Source of the DNA: Halobacteriales archaeon QS_5_70_15
GTDB taxonomy: Archaea; Halobacteriota; Halobacteria; Halobacteriales; Haloarculaceae
Direction of reading: 5' to 3'
NCBI GenBank assembly: GCA_003022005.1
Contig: PXRQ01000034.1
Location: 43,068 to 73,321, forward strand
DNA: 30,254 bases
The notes below the pieces were generated by a model, which saw only the letters and a list, made by a program, of their open reading frames with translations, had not been told where the DNA came from and ran no database searches. The stretch's first letter is position 1; the number at the start of each line of letters is the position of its first letter. Position numbers and translations under genes: made by a program. Shown here in pieces: positions 7,992 through 16,344 of this stretch.

Positions 7992-9230
7992 CTACGCCGG
8001 GTCGAACAGCTCCTCGCCGTCGACCAGATGCTCGGCGACGGCGTCCTCGTCGAGCGTGATTCCGAGACCCGGCTCCTCGGGGACGGTGATGTACCCCTCC
8101 TCGATGACTGTCCCCTCGACGAGGTCCGCCCACCAGCCGAGTTCGTAGGAGTGGTACTCCACCGCTAGCGCGTTTGGGATGGCGGTCCCGACGTGGGCGC
8201 TGGCCATCGTCGCCACCGGCGAGGCGACGTTGTGCATCGCCACCGGGACGTAGTACTGGTTGGCGACGTCGGCGATCTTCCGCGTCTCGCGCATCCCGCC
8301 GACCTTCGGGAGGTCGGGCGCGACGATGTCGACGGCCCGGTTCTCGATCAGTCGGCGCTCCTCGGTCACTCGATACCGGTTCTCCCCGGTGGCGATGGGC
8401 GTCGTCGTGGACTTCGTGACCTCCTCCTGCACCGCCAGGTTCTCGGGCGGGACGGGGTCCTCGAGCCACCAGACGTCGAACTCCTCGATGGCGTCGACGA
8501 GCTCCTTCGCGCTGCCACCGGAGAACGACCAGTGGCAGTCGAACGCGACGTCGGCTACGTCCTTCACGCGCTCGGTGACCTCCCGCACGATATCGACCTT
8601 GTGTCTGATCTGGCCCGGGCGGAGGTGGCGGTTCGCGCGGTCCTTCTCGAACCCCGTCGGGATGTCGAGGTCGAACTTCAGGGCGTCGTAGCCCAGCTCC
8701 TCGACGACGCGCTCGGCCTCGTCGGCACACGCCTCGGGGTTGGCCTCCTGCTCGGTGTGACAGTCACAGTAGACCCGGATCTCGTCGCGGTACTTCCCCC
8801 CGAGCAGCTGGTAGGCGGGGACCTCAAGTATCTTCCCCGCGAGGTCGTGCAGGGCGACCTCGATGCCCGAAATGGCCGTGACGGTCACGCCCTCGACGGA
8901 GCCCTCGCCGGACATCTTCTGGACGAGGTGCTCGAACAGCCGGTCGATGTCCAGCGGGTTCTCGCCGATCACGAACGGCTTCATCCGCTGGATCAGTTCC
9001 GGGACGCCGGCGCCCCAGTAGGCCTCGCCCGTACCGACTATTCCCGCGTCCGTGTAGACGCGGACGAGCGTCCACGGGAAGTTCCCGTCGACCATCGTCG
9101 TCTGGACGTCCGTGATCTCGACGTCGCGGCCGCCGCCGCGCTTCGCCGTGACGCCCATCGTCTCCGCGGAGAGCTCCCGCATCGTGTACTCCGCGTTCGG
9201 GTCGTGGAGATCGGAGTAGTCGACCGGCAT
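7992..9230 (-). CDS. Sugar-acid dehydratase, enolase superfamily (gluconate/galactonate/xylonate dehydratase type)
   Basis: A 412-residue member of the mandelate racemase/muconate lactonizing group. It closely resembles the haloarchaeal dehydratases acting on gluconate, galactonate or xylonate, which make 2-keto-3-deoxy sugar acids in the semiphosphorylative Entner-Doudoroff or pentose oxidation routes. It opens with VDYSDLHDPNAEYTMREL. Candidate active-site residues are Lys185 (ALKFDLD), metal ligands Asp231 (FDCHW), Glu257 (WLEDP) and Glu283 (ATGEN), and His333 (AMHN). The exact sugar acid cannot be read from the sequence. A TTTACTA box at 9253-9259 lies 26 bases before the ATG, supporting this start and a leaderless mRNA. 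Confidence 0.87.
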   Translation of the reverse strand: MPVDYSDLHDPNAEYTMRELSAETMGVTAKRGGGRDVEITDVQTTMVDGNFPWTLVRVYTDAGIVGTGEAYWGAGVPELIQRMKPFVIGENPLDIDRLFEHLVQKMSGEGSVEGVTVTAISGIEVALHDLAGKILEVPAYQLLGGKYRDEIRVYCDCHTEQEANPEACADEAERVVEELGYDALKFDLDIPTGFEKDRANRHLRPGQIRHKVDIVREVTERVKDVADVAFDCHWSFSGGSAKELVDAIEEFDVWWLEDPVPPENLAVQEEVTKSTTTPIATGENRYRVTEERRLIENRAVDIVAPDLPKVGGMRETRKIADVANQYYVPVAMHNVASPVATMASAHVGTAIPNALAVEYHSYELGWWADLVEGTVIEEGYITVPEEPGLGITLDEDAVAEHLVDGEELFDPA

Positions 9231-9376
9231 GATTCGTGGTTCACTCGGCCGGTAGTAAACCTATTGAGGTACGGACGTGGGCGTGGGCCCGGATCGGACC
9301 ATCCGCTCGGGTCCGAATACTCGAACGCTGGAACCGAACCCCAACCGATTTGCCGGTCCTCCGTCGACCACGATAC

Positions 9377-10003
9377 GTGCTCGACGTGGCCACGCTCGTG
9401 GCGTTCGTCCCGGCCGCGGTCGCGCTGATACTCGCGCCCGGGTCGGACACCGTCTACGTGCTCACCAGCGGGCTCCGGGACGGTCGCGGCCCGGGCGTGG
9501 CGGGCGCCGCCGGCGTCGCCGCGGGCGTGCTCGTCCACACGACGGGCGTCGCGCTCGGGCTCGCGGCGCTCCTCCGGGCCGTCCCCGAGGCGTACGCGGT
9601 CGTCCGGTACGCCGGGGCCACGTACCTCCTCTATCTCGGCGTGCGGACCCTCCGGAGCGAGGAGTCGTTCGCGCTCGCCGACGGCGCCGGGGTCGGCCGG
9701 AGCGTCGGCGAGGGGTTCGCCGGCGGGGTCATCGTCAACGTGCTCAACCCGAAGGTCGCGCTGTTCTTCCTCGCGTTCCTGCCGCAGTTCCTCCCGCGGA
9801 ACCCCCCGCTCGCCGACTTCGCCGCGCTCGGGGCGATCTACGCCGGCCTGAGCCTCGCGTATCTCGCTCTCGTCGCCGTCTTCGCCGAGTCCGTCCGTGA
9901 GCGACTGCTGTCGAACCCGCTCGCGCGGGCCGGCACCCGCTACCTCACCGGCTCGGTGCTGGCCGGGGTCGGCCTCGCGCTGGCCGTCGAGGGCCTCGCT
10001 TAG
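9377..10003 (+). CDS. LysE/RhtB-family amino-acid exporter
   Basis: A membrane protein of 208 residues from a GTG start, with about six hydrophobic segments. It begins VLDVATLVAFVPAAVALILAPGSDT, the usual N-terminus of the LysE/RhtB family, and has the family's NVLNPKVALFFLAFLPQF segment in the middle. Members export amino acids or related metabolites by proton exchange; the substrate here is unknown. The open frame extends upstream to 9236, but that extra part is low-complexity, hydrophilic and would overlap the dehydratase promoter. The GTG at 9377 gives the normal family length. Its TAG stop overlaps the TAA stop of the convergent manC-like gene within the tetramer TTAG. Confidence 0.83.
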   Translation: MLDVATLVAFVPAAVALILAPGSDTVYVLTSGLRDGRGPGVAGAAGVAAGVLVHTTGVALGLAALLRAVPEAYAVVRYAGATYLLYLGVRTLRSEESFALADGAGVGRSVGEGFAGGVIVNVLNPKVALFFLAFLPQFLPRNPPLADFAALGAIYAGLSLAYLALVAVFAESVRERLLSNPLARAGTRYLTGSVLAGVGLALAVEGLA

Positions 10004-11028
10004 AGCATGCCTCGCTCCTCGAGTTCGGCGAAGGCCTCGCGGACCCGCTCGGCCTCGTGCTTGGGCACCACGAGCACCCGGCCGTCGTGGACCGCGACCA
10101 CGAGGTCCGAGACGCCGACGACCGAGACGTGCGAGTCCGCGTCGGTCGCGAGCACGCAGCCCTCCGCGTCGAGCGCGAGCGCGTCCCCGTCGACGACGTT
10201 CCCGTCCCCGTCGGCGGGCCGGACCCGCTCGAGGGCGTCCCACGTTCCCAGGTCGTCCCACTCGACGCCGGTCGGGACGACGAACACGTTCTCGGCCTCC
10301 TCGAGGAGGCCGCGGTCGACGCTGACCGCCCCGATCGCGTCGAACGGTTCCGGGTCGCCCGCCCCCAGCGCGGCGACCAGGGGCGCGAGCGCCGACTCCC
10401 GGGCCGCCGAGAGGAACGCGTCCGGCGTCCAGACGAACGTCCCCGCGTTCCACAGGCAGCCGTGTTCGCGGTAGCGCGCCGCCGCCCCCGCGTCGGGCTT
10501 CTCGACGAACCGCTCGACCTCGTAGCCGCCGTCGGCCCCGCTCCCGGCCGACCCGACCGCGGCCCCCGGCTTGAGGTAGCCGTAGCCCGTCGCCGCGTAG
10601 GTCGGTTCGACGCCGAGCGTGACGAGCCCCCCGCGCTCGCAAGCCAGGTCGATCGCCCGCCCGACGTCGTCGGCGAACGCCGCGTCGTCGCCGACGTGGG
10701 CGTCCGAGGGCAGACAGACCAGCACCGGATCGTCGTACCGCTCGCGGAGTTCGAAGGCGGCGTACGTCAGCGCCGGGCCGGTATCCTTCGGCTCCGGTTC
10801 GACGAGCACCGCCGCCCCGGGAGCGTGCTCGGGGACCCGGTCGGCGTACGCCTCGCGGGTGAGGACGACCACCTCGTCGGCGAACCGGCCGGCGCGGCTG
10901 ACGGCCCGGCTCAGGAGCGATCCCTCGCCCGGCCCCACGGCGCGGAACTGCTTGGGCGTCTCGGGCGAACTGGCGGGGTAGAGCCGCGTCCCGGTTCCCC
11001 CGGCGAGGACGACGGCGACGACTGTCAT
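10000..11028 (-). CDS. Mannose-1-phosphate guanylyltransferase
   Basis: A 342-residue nucleotidyltransferase, predicted to make GDP-mannose from mannose-1-phosphate and GTP for glycan or S-layer glycosylation. The N-terminal signature LAGGTGTRLYP (residues 8-18), followed by the Lys of TPKQF, is the nucleotide-binding loop. Further family features are EPEPKDTGPAL, VEKPDAGAAARY, CLWNAGTFVW and VEWDDLGTWDALE, as in monofunctional ManC proteins without an isomerase domain. The ATG at 11028 is chosen because the GGxGxR loop must start near residue 10. A TTTTC stretch at 11053-11057 lies about 28 bases upstream. The open frame extends to 11205 but the extra part has no family character. It overlaps the convergent LysE gene by four bases. 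Confidence 0.87.
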   Translation of the reverse strand: MTVVAVVLAGGTGTRLYPASSPETPKQFRAVGPGEGSLLSRAVSRAGRFADEVVVLTREAYADRVPEHAPGAAVLVEPEPKDTGPALTYAAFELRERYDDPVLVCLPSDAHVGDDAAFADDVGRAIDLACERGGLVTLGVEPTYAATGYGYLKPGAAVGSAGSGADGGYEVERFVEKPDAGAAARYREHGCLWNAGTFVWTPDAFLSAARESALAPLVAALGAGDPEPFDAIGAVSVDRGLLEEAENVFVVPTGVEWDDLGTWDALERVRPADGDGNVVDGDALALDAEGCVLATDADSHVSVVGVSDLVVAVHDGRVLVVPKHEAERVREAFAELEERGML

Positions 11029-11693
11029 GGGCGTCGGGTCGTGGAGGGGCGTGAAAAGCCCTCGCGGACGTGGCCACCGGTGAGCCGCCGTCGCGTCAGT
11101 CGGATCCGGGACCGACCGCCGTTCCGTGCCGCCGAACGTCCGGCCGTGCCACCCGCTCGTCGTCCTCGTGCCGTGGTGTCGTCCCCGTGTCGGTGTCGCC
11201 CGCACGGCCGACGCCTGGGGCGCCTGCTGTCGTGACTCCGGAACCGTAGAAGCCGCTGCCCGGTTACCCGTGCGCGAGACGCTTCGCTCGTGCCGTACAC
11301 CGCAGTTCAGGAATGCTTTCGATGCGCTACGCCGCGTCCGGGTGTGTCGGGTGTTCGGTAGACTGTGTCACCACCTCCGGCGGGCCGTAGTACGTCGTGA
11401 CATCAGATGAATTTCGCGGAGGAGGCAAACCCCTGCGGGGCGATCCGGACGTCCTTCGGAGAGCTACAGGAGCGTTCGGTGATCTTCGCTCGCGGGTACG
11501 CCCCCTCCCGGTACGTGTCACCGGTTCCCTACTGCACCGTGGGGGTGCCTCCGAACCCGTGCCTCGGTCCCGGGGGTACGGGAAGCTGCCCGGTCGCGAG
11601 CGCGGGGTGCGTCCGCGAGGTATTTCGATACGAACGGGGCTCGCCGGGGTCCCGGAGCGACCCGAGGAGCGAGGGATCACCTCGAAAGGGACC
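11029..11693. other. 665-base stretch without a recognisable gene
   Basis: Apart from the manC-side promoter, no frame on either strand shows consistent third-position G/C together with acidic protein composition. The longest open frames here are Arg/Ser/Pro-rich or lack a family match. A somewhat AT-rich TATTTCGATA occurs near 11621. No tRNA pattern or long hairpin was found. A non-coding RNA or a decayed gene cannot be excluded. Confidence 0.5.
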
Positions 11694-11978
11694 CTACCAC
11701 GTCTCCACGACGCCGTCCCGGACGTCCTCGGCACAACCCCGGCAGTCGACCGAGTCCGGATCGAAGCAGTCCGGCCGGAGGTCCGCGTCGAGTTCGACGG
11801 CGCGGCGCTCGGCGTAGCGCCGGCAGACGATCCGGGCCCGGCCCTCCTCGTCGCGAGGGAGCGCGAGCCGTGCCTCCTCGCGGGCCTCCCGGTAGGCCCG
11901 TCGCGCCTCCTCGAACTGCCGGCCGGCCGACCGCATCTTCGAGCGGAGGAGCCAGTTCAGGCGCCGGCGGTTGCCCAT
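11694..11978 (-). CDS. Small conserved haloarchaeal protein (DUF7091-like)
   Basis: A 94-residue protein beginning MGNRRRLNWLLRSKMRSAG. The first half is basic and helical with an RRAYREAREEARLALP stretch. The second half contains VCRRYAERRAVELD and a Cys-containing end, CFDPDSVDCRGCAEDVRDG. Counting the Cys of VCRRY there are four cysteines, which could bind zinc. I recall similar haloarchaeal proteins of unknown function under DUF7091, but that number is from memory. The ATG at 11978 is preferred over upstream in-frame ATG 12002, because ATTTGT on the minus strand lies about 26 bases before it and the conserved sequence starts here. No function is known to me. Confidence 0.65.
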   Translation of the reverse strand: MGNRRRLNWLLRSKMRSAGRQFEEARRAYREAREEARLALPRDEEGRARIVCRRYAERRAVELDADLRPDCFDPDSVDCRGCAEDVRDGVVETW

Positions 11979-12193
11979 GCCGGTACCTGGCGCGCGGGCC
12001 ACAAATGGCCGTCGCTCCTCGTCGTTCCGCGGGGAGCCCGCGCCGACGAGCCGGTCGCCGGGCCCGCGTGGACGTTCCCGAGCGGGTCGAACCGGTCCGG
12101 GAGCCGTCCGAGCGCCGAGTTCGCCGGCTCCGGGGGGTCCGGCGGGACGGCGATGCCGTCGGACAGTTTCACTTCCGCCGAGCTACCGTATCC

Positions 12194-12200
12194 TTAAATA
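12194..12200 (+). promoter_or_regulatory. TATA box of the rpa3-rpap3 operon; leadered mRNA with ribosome binding site
   Basis: TTAAATA at 12194-12200 lies 60 bases before the rpa3 ATG, unlike the ~27 bases of most genes in this window. The expected start near 12222 gives a leader of about 38 bases. That leader contains GGAGG at 12244-12248, 11 bases before the ATG, matching the anti-Shine-Dalgarno end of archaeal 16S rRNA. This is one of the few leadered genes here. Confidence 0.55.
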
Positions 12201-12259
12201 CGATAGGGAACCAACCGTCGTACGCCTCCCACTCATACCACGCGGAGGCGAGCAAACCC

Positions 12260-13195
12260 ATGACTGACCTGCGAGAGCACGCGGCAGAGATACACGAGCA
12301 GTTCGCCGGGAAGGTGGACGGGCTCACCGTAGAGGAGATCGAGGAACGACTGGACACCCTGGTCAACGAATACCGGGTGCCCCTGGACGAGGCGACCCGG
12401 AGCGTCGAGAGCACGTACCTCGAGGAGGCCGGGATGGACCGGGACGACCTCGGCGGCCGTGGCGGGAACGAGACCGTCGAGGTCGGCACCATCGACGAGG
12501 ACGAGGAGTGGGTCGACGTCCGCGCGAAGGTCGTCGAGCTCTGGGAGCCACGCTCGGAGAGCATCGCCCAGGTGGGGCTGCTCGGCGACGAGTCCGGGAC
12601 GGTGAAGTTCGTCGCCTTCGAGACCAGCGACCTCCCCGAGCTCGAGGAGGGGACGGTCTACGCCCTCGGGAACGTCGTCACCGACGAGTACGAGGGCCGC
12701 TACTCGGTGAAACTCAACCGGACCACCTCCATCACCGAACTCGACGAGGAGATCGAGGTCGGGGACGGGGCCGTCGAGGTGACGGGCGCGCTCGTCGACA
12801 TCCAGTCGGGGAGCGGGCTGATAAAGCGCTGTCCCGAGGAGGGCTGTACGCGCGTCCTGCAGAACGGCCGCTGTTCAGAGCACGGCGAGGTCGAGGGCGA
12901 GTTCGACCTCCGGATCAAGGGCGTGCTGGACGACGGCGACTCGATCCACGAGGTCATCTTCGGCGAGGCGGCCACCGAGGAGCTCACCGGCATCTCCCTC
13001 GATGAGGCCAAGGAGATGGCCATGGACGCGCTCGACACGACCGTCGTCGCCGACGAGATGCGCGGGACGGTACTGGGAGGGTACTACCGCGTCACCGGGC
13101 CGGAGCTCGGCCGCTACGTCCTCGCGGACGATATCGAGGAGCTGACCGGGGCCGTGGATCCCGAACCGACGCTGATCCGAGCGAGGTCGATCTGA
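12260..13195 (+). CDS. rpa3: Replication protein A, RPA3 type (single-stranded DNA-binding)
   Basis: A 311-residue protein that binds single-stranded DNA in replication, repair and recombination. An N-terminal helical part (REHAAEIHEQFAGKVDG) precedes an OB fold (from about residue 72: VEVGTIDEDEEWVDVRAKVVELWEP, ending in YSVKLNRTTSI). A zinc finger follows, with candidate ligands C191, C196, C205 and H208 (CPEEGC, RCSEH). Size, a single clear OB fold, the zinc finger and the directly following RPA-associated gene match the haloarchaeal rpa3-rpap3 pair rather than the longer rpa1. The ATG at 12260 is supported by the GGAGG site; the open frame reaches further upstream but is non-coding in character. 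It is followed after one base by rpap3. Confidence 0.9.
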   Translation: MTDLREHAAEIHEQFAGKVDGLTVEEIEERLDTLVNEYRVPLDEATRSVESTYLEEAGMDRDDLGGRGGNETVEVGTIDEDEEWVDVRAKVVELWEPRSESIAQVGLLGDESGTVKFVAFETSDLPELEEGTVYALGNVVTDEYEGRYSVKLNRTTSITELDEEIEVGDGAVEVTGALVDIQSGSGLIKRCPEEGCTRVLQNGRCSEHGEVEGEFDLRIKGVLDDGDSIHEVIFGEAATEELTGISLDEAKEMAMDALDTTVVADEMRGTVLGGYYRVTGPELGRYVLADDIEELTGAVDPEPTLIRARSI

Positions 13196-13196
13196 G

Positions 13197-13820
13197 ATGA
13201 GTTCCAACGCCATCCCCACGCGGAAGGTCGCACGGCGCGTGTTCGCGAGCGAGTTCAACGACGCCAGCTCCACGTTCAAGGAGTCCGACGACGAGCGGGC
13301 GCCGATCTACCTGCTGCTGCCGACGGGTGCGCGCGCCAACCGGACGTTCGTCGTCGGCACCCTCACCGAGAGGGAGGACATCGGCGAGGACTCGGAGTAC
13401 TGGCGCGGCCGGGTCGTCGATCCGACGGGGACGTTCTTCGTCTACGCCGGGCAGTACCAGCCCGACGCGGCGGCGATGCTGCGGGACCTCGAACCGCCGG
13501 CGTACGTCGCCATCGTCGGCAAGCCACGCACCTACGAGCCCGAGGACGCCGAGGAGGGGGACGTGCTCGTCTCGCTCCGCCCCGAGTCGATCACGGTCGT
13601 CGACGCCGACACCCGCGACCGCTGGGTGGTCGAGACGGCCGAGCGGACCCTCGACCGCGTCGAGGCGTTCGACGACGAGGGCAACGAGTACGCGGCGATG
13701 GCGCGCGAGCGCTACGACGGTCGGGTCGAGACCTACCGCGACCGCGCCATCGAGGCGCTCGAGAGCCTGGAGGAGGGCGACTCGGCCGAACCGGAGCCCG
13801 ACGCCGTCGACGCCGACTGA
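13197..13820 (+). CDS. rpap3: RPA-associated protein RPAP3 (COG3390 family)
   Basis: A 207-residue partner of the RPA encoded just upstream. The N-terminus SSNAIPTRKVARRVFASEFN and the segment RAPIYLLLPTGARANRTFVVGTLT are typical of haloarchaeal RPA-associated proteins, which contain an OB fold and are made with their cognate RPA. WRGRVVDPTGTFFVYAGQYQ carries the OB-like strand pattern. The C-terminal ~60 residues are helical and acidic. The start lies one base after the rpa3 stop, so translation is probably coupled. Known haloarchaeal RPA3 and RPAP3 form a complex; its role here is inferred by homology. Confidence 0.9.
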   Translation: MSSNAIPTRKVARRVFASEFNDASSTFKESDDERAPIYLLLPTGARANRTFVVGTLTEREDIGEDSEYWRGRVVDPTGTFFVYAGQYQPDAAAMLRDLEPPAYVAIVGKPRTYEPEDAEEGDVLVSLRPESITVVDADTRDRWVVETAERTLDRVEAFDDEGNEYAAMARERYDGRVETYRDRAIEALESLEEGDSAEPEPDAVDAD

Positions 13821-13976
13821 CCGACGGCCGACCGGCTCCCGTCTCCCCGCGCCCCGCGTCGGGGCTCGAGTACCGGCCCAGGACCGGTTGGTCCACGGTC
13901 GATCCCGAGTCGTACCACTCGGAGTGCAGGTGTCTGACAAACGATTAAGTAGCGGTAGCGACGAGCCCCTCGTAGC

Positions 13977-14390
13977 ATGGGCAACAAGAACAAGACCATC
14001 TCATTCAGGGTCAACGAGGACGCCTTCGAGACCCTGCGGGAGATAGCGGAGGAGCGCGACATCTCGCTCTCGGCCGTCTTCCGCGACTACGTGGACATGC
14101 TCGTTGCCCACGACGGTCAGGTTCGCGTCGTCCCGGAGCACGAGGTAGACGACTCGAACACCTCGGGGCCGGAGTCGTTCCCGCCGAAGGTCGAGGTGCC
14201 CAAGTCGTTCATCCGCGAGCACGAACGCCTCGAACTCGAGGCCGAGCACCTCCGCGAGCAGCTCGACGAGTACAAGCGCTACGTCACGAAACTCTCCCAG
14301 CGCCTCGAGGAGCAGGAGGACGAGGAGGTCATCATGCTCGACGACCTCGACGAGCAGGAGGCCGAGGACCAGCCGTTCCGGCTCGGCTGA
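13977..14390 (+). CDS. Ribbon-helix-helix (CopG-like) protein with coiled-coil C-terminus
   Basis: A 137-residue protein with an N-terminal ribbon-helix-helix domain. The strand TISFRVNEDAF (about residues 7-17) is followed by helices LREIAEERDISLSAVFRDYV (to about 40), as in CopG/Arc-type DNA-binding dimers. From about residue 78 (REHERLELEAEHLREQLDEY) to 117 there is a long acidic coiled coil. It is probably a DNA-binding regulator or chromosome-associated protein; no target can be deduced. TTAAGT at 13945-13950 lies about 29 bases before the ATG, so it has its own near-leaderless promoter although it follows rpap3 by 156 bases. Haloarchaeal RHH proteins of similar size such as CdrL exist, but orthology is not established here. 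Confidence 0.75.
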   Translation: MGNKNKTISFRVNEDAFETLREIAEERDISLSAVFRDYVDMLVAHDGQVRVVPEHEVDDSNTSGPESFPPKVEVPKSFIREHERLELEAEHLREQLDEYKRYVTKLSQRLEEQEDEEVIMLDDLDEQEAEDQPFRLG

Positions 14391-14619
14391 GCCGTCTCCC
14401 CCAGGCCCGGGTCGACGTCCATCGGGGGTCACTGTATCCGGTGCCCGGGGGCGATGTCCGAACTGCGGGTTCGAGGTCGCCGACGAGGGGCGCGTTCGTC
14501 CGGTGGGCACGGGATCGACGAGCGGAAGTCGGCCGACCCCGGTTCGCTCGGCCCCGTCCGGGGGGCCCGGTCGTGCCGGTGCCGGGCGGTCCGTCGAGCG
14601 CGGGTACCGGTCGGGTCGA

Positions 14620-15072
14620 CTACGTCAGCCGCCCGCGGGCCTTTCGGGCCTCGCGTGCCGCTCCCTCGCGACCGTCGACGTCTGCGAGCTCCTCGGCCGC
14701 CTCCAGGGTCCTAACGGCGTCGTCGAGGAAGGAGAGGACGTCACCGGGGTAGGCGTAGAGCATGTAGTCAGCGCCCATCGCGTCGACGATGGCCTCCGGT
14801 CCGAGCCCCCGCTCGCGGAGTTCGAGCAGGTAGCGGACGAACTTCCGCTCGGGGTGGCCGCAGTGGGGGTTCGACTGGCAGTTACAGTCCAGGAAGTCGG
14901 TCGCGAAGTCCAGCACCCGCTCCTGGCTCGCCTCGTCCAGCTTCGCGAGGTTCTCGCCCTGGAACAGCAGGTCCAGCGTCGCGCCGGAGAACGCGCTCTT
15001 GGGGAACCGCGTCTCGAGCTGCGAGGCGAGCTGCCGGTGGTTCTTGACGTAGATCTTGTCCGTGATCGCCAC
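14620..15072 (-). CDS. Conserved haloarchaeal protein (DUF5814-like) with Cys-His motif
   Basis: A 150-residue protein from a GTG start, beginning VAITDKIYVKNHRQLASQLE. The middle contains DFLDCNCQSNPHCGHPERKF, with three Cys and one His in a short stretch that could bind a metal. The C-terminal half is helical (FVRYLLELRERGLGPEAIVD, DVLSFLDDAVRTLEAAEELA). I recall a haloarchaeal family of this kind named DUF5814; its function is unknown. The open frame continues upstream to 15309, but the conserved sequence begins at the GTG, and the extra part is Arg/Gly/Ser-rich. A TTTTCT stretch on the minus strand at 15101-15106 lies about 31 bases before the GTG. It is convergent with the ribbon-helix-helix gene. 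Confidence 0.72.
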   Translation of the reverse strand: MAITDKIYVKNHRQLASQLETRFPKSAFSGATLDLLFQGENLAKLDEASQERVLDFATDFLDCNCQSNPHCGHPERKFVRYLLELRERGLGPEAIVDAMGADYMLYAYPGDVLSFLDDAVRTLEAAEELADVDGREGAAREARKARGRLT

Positions 15073-15313
15073 GTGCCTAACCCCTGTAGTCGTGCGCGGG
15101 AGAAAAGCGTGTCCACTCGCTCGGGCTCTCAGACCGGACCGTCGGCTCCCTCCACGGTACACTCGCCGTCGCGACAGTTCGTCGCCTTCCGGAGCGCGTC
15201 CACGTCCGTCCCGGCTTTGAGCGAAGGGGGACCGTGTAGTGACCCCGCACGGGGCCGCAAATGTCGTAACGTATTTGAGCATCTCCGGGCTATGGAGGTA
15301 CGCAAGCAAGCGT

Positions 15314-15386
15314 GTCCGGGTTGGGGTAATGGCTATCCTTCAGCCTTGTGGAGGCTGAGACGCGGGTTCGATTCTCGCACCCGGAC
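15314..15386 (+). tRNA. tRNA-His (anticodon GTG)
   Basis: A full cloverleaf is visible: acceptor TCCGGGT/ACCCGGA with the extra encoded G at -1 (15314) opposite C73 (15386), which is the tRNA-His identity element. The anticodon stem is CAGCC/GGCTG (15341-15345, 15353-15357) around loop TTGTGGA with anticodon GTG at 15348-15350. The T arm is CGGGTTCGATTCTCG. There is no intron, and a full CCA is not encoded. A TATTTG box at 15272-15277 lies about 39 bases upstream. Confidence 0.95.
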
Positions 15387-15448
15387 CATGTCGAATCCAT
15401 GACACAATCGCCCCGATAGATACGTCCGGGTGTTCACTTTCACTCCGG

Positions 15449-16297
15449 GTGGCGGAGGTTCATTTCACTGCCCGCTGGCCAACTGATACGAGCACGAGCT
15501 GTCCGATGTGTGGTCGGGATCTCGCCAGTGAACGCGGGATGCGGGTCCACCACGCGCTGGTACACGAGGAACGACTGCCGAACCGGGAGTGTGCCAACTG
15601 CGAGACACGGTTCTACAGCGAGCAAGAGCCGAAATACTGCTCCGAATCGTGCCGGGGCGAATCAGTACCGTTCGAAGGGGAAGCGAACCCGAACTACCGA
15701 GGCCGAAAAGAGGCGACAGACTGTGAGATCTGCGGTGAGGGGTTCGAGTATTACCCTTCCGAGAAACCGGGTCTGCACTGTCTATCGCGCGTCGACGGGG
15801 AAAACTGGCGACATCGACCGGACGTCAGCGGGTCGAACAACCCACGCTGGCAGGGTGGCAAGGCGGAGTTCTCGTGTGTCGTGCGTGACGAATCGTTCGA
15901 GCGGTACCCGAGCGACGTCACGGGGGAGGTATCCCCCTGCAGTAACGAGTGTCGGGCGGCGTGACTCTCGGAAACGTTCACGGGAAGCGGGCATCCGGAC
16001 TGGAGGGGTGGCGGGAATCAACCGTACGGTAAGGGGTGGAACGAGGTGCGCGAACGAGCACTTGAGCGCGACGACCGAACGTGTGTGCTCTGTGGAACCG
16101 ATGCCGACGAACTCGGCAGGAACCCCGACGTCCATCACCTCGTTCCGGTCAGAGCGTTCGTCCAATCGCCCGTCCTGATAGAAGCGGATGCACACACGCT
16201 GGACGACGTCGTATCGCTGTGCCCGTCCTGCCACCGAACGGCCGAGTTCGGCGGCGCCTCCCGACGCGAACTCCGGTGGCGGGCGGGTATCGCGTAA
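15449..16297 (+). pseudogene. HNH endonuclease, interrupted by an in-frame TGA
   Basis: One frame runs from a GTG at 15449 to the stop at 16295-16297 with a single TGA at 15962-15964 (codon 172). The first part has zinc-finger-like repeats (CPMCGRDLASERGMRVHH, CANCETRFYSEQEPKYCSESC, CEICGEGFEYYPSEKPG). After the stop the same frame continues LSETFTGSGHPDWRGG, KGWNEVRERALERDDRTC, VLCG, VHHLVPV and LCPSCH, a normal HNH domain with its His pair and Cys ligands. Relatives usually have Trp (TGG) where the TGA stands. Other expected Cys positions also seem lost (CVVRDESFERYPSD; HCLSRVDG), so decay is more likely than recoding. The HNH part alone (GTG at 16046, 83 residues) could still be translated. 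G+C is clearly lower than in neighbouring genes, and it follows tRNA-His by 62 bases, suggesting acquired DNA. Confidence 0.75.
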
Positions 16298-16344
16298 CGC
16301 GTCGACACCCCCGACCCTTTGTCGCGGGCGACCCACCACCCGCC

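Noticed and set aside
11327..11734. Open frames on both strands in the 11.0-11.7 kb gap
   Set aside because: The translations are Arg/Pro/Ser-rich and unlike acidic haloarchaeal proteins; they overlap each other and the real small gene without a promoter or family match.
14455..14502. Zinc-ribbon-like coding string C-P-N-C-G-F-E-V-A-D-E-G on the plus strand
   Set aside because: There is no start codon upstream in that frame before a stop, no second cysteine pair, and the downstream sequence becomes Ser/Gly/Arg-rich; probably chance, or at best a remnant.
15425..15433. Repeat of the tRNA-His 5' letters (GTCCGGGT) as a possible attachment-site duplicate
   Set aside because: Only eight or nine bases match and they copy the 5' end, whereas integrases normally duplicate the tRNA 3' end; no such copy was seen downstream.
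15962..15964. TGA in the HNH gene as a recoded (selenocysteine or readthrough) codon
   Set aside because: Haloarchaea are not known to use selenocysteine, no suitable RNA element was seen, and relatives have Trp there together with other lost Cys positions; nonsense decay is simpler.
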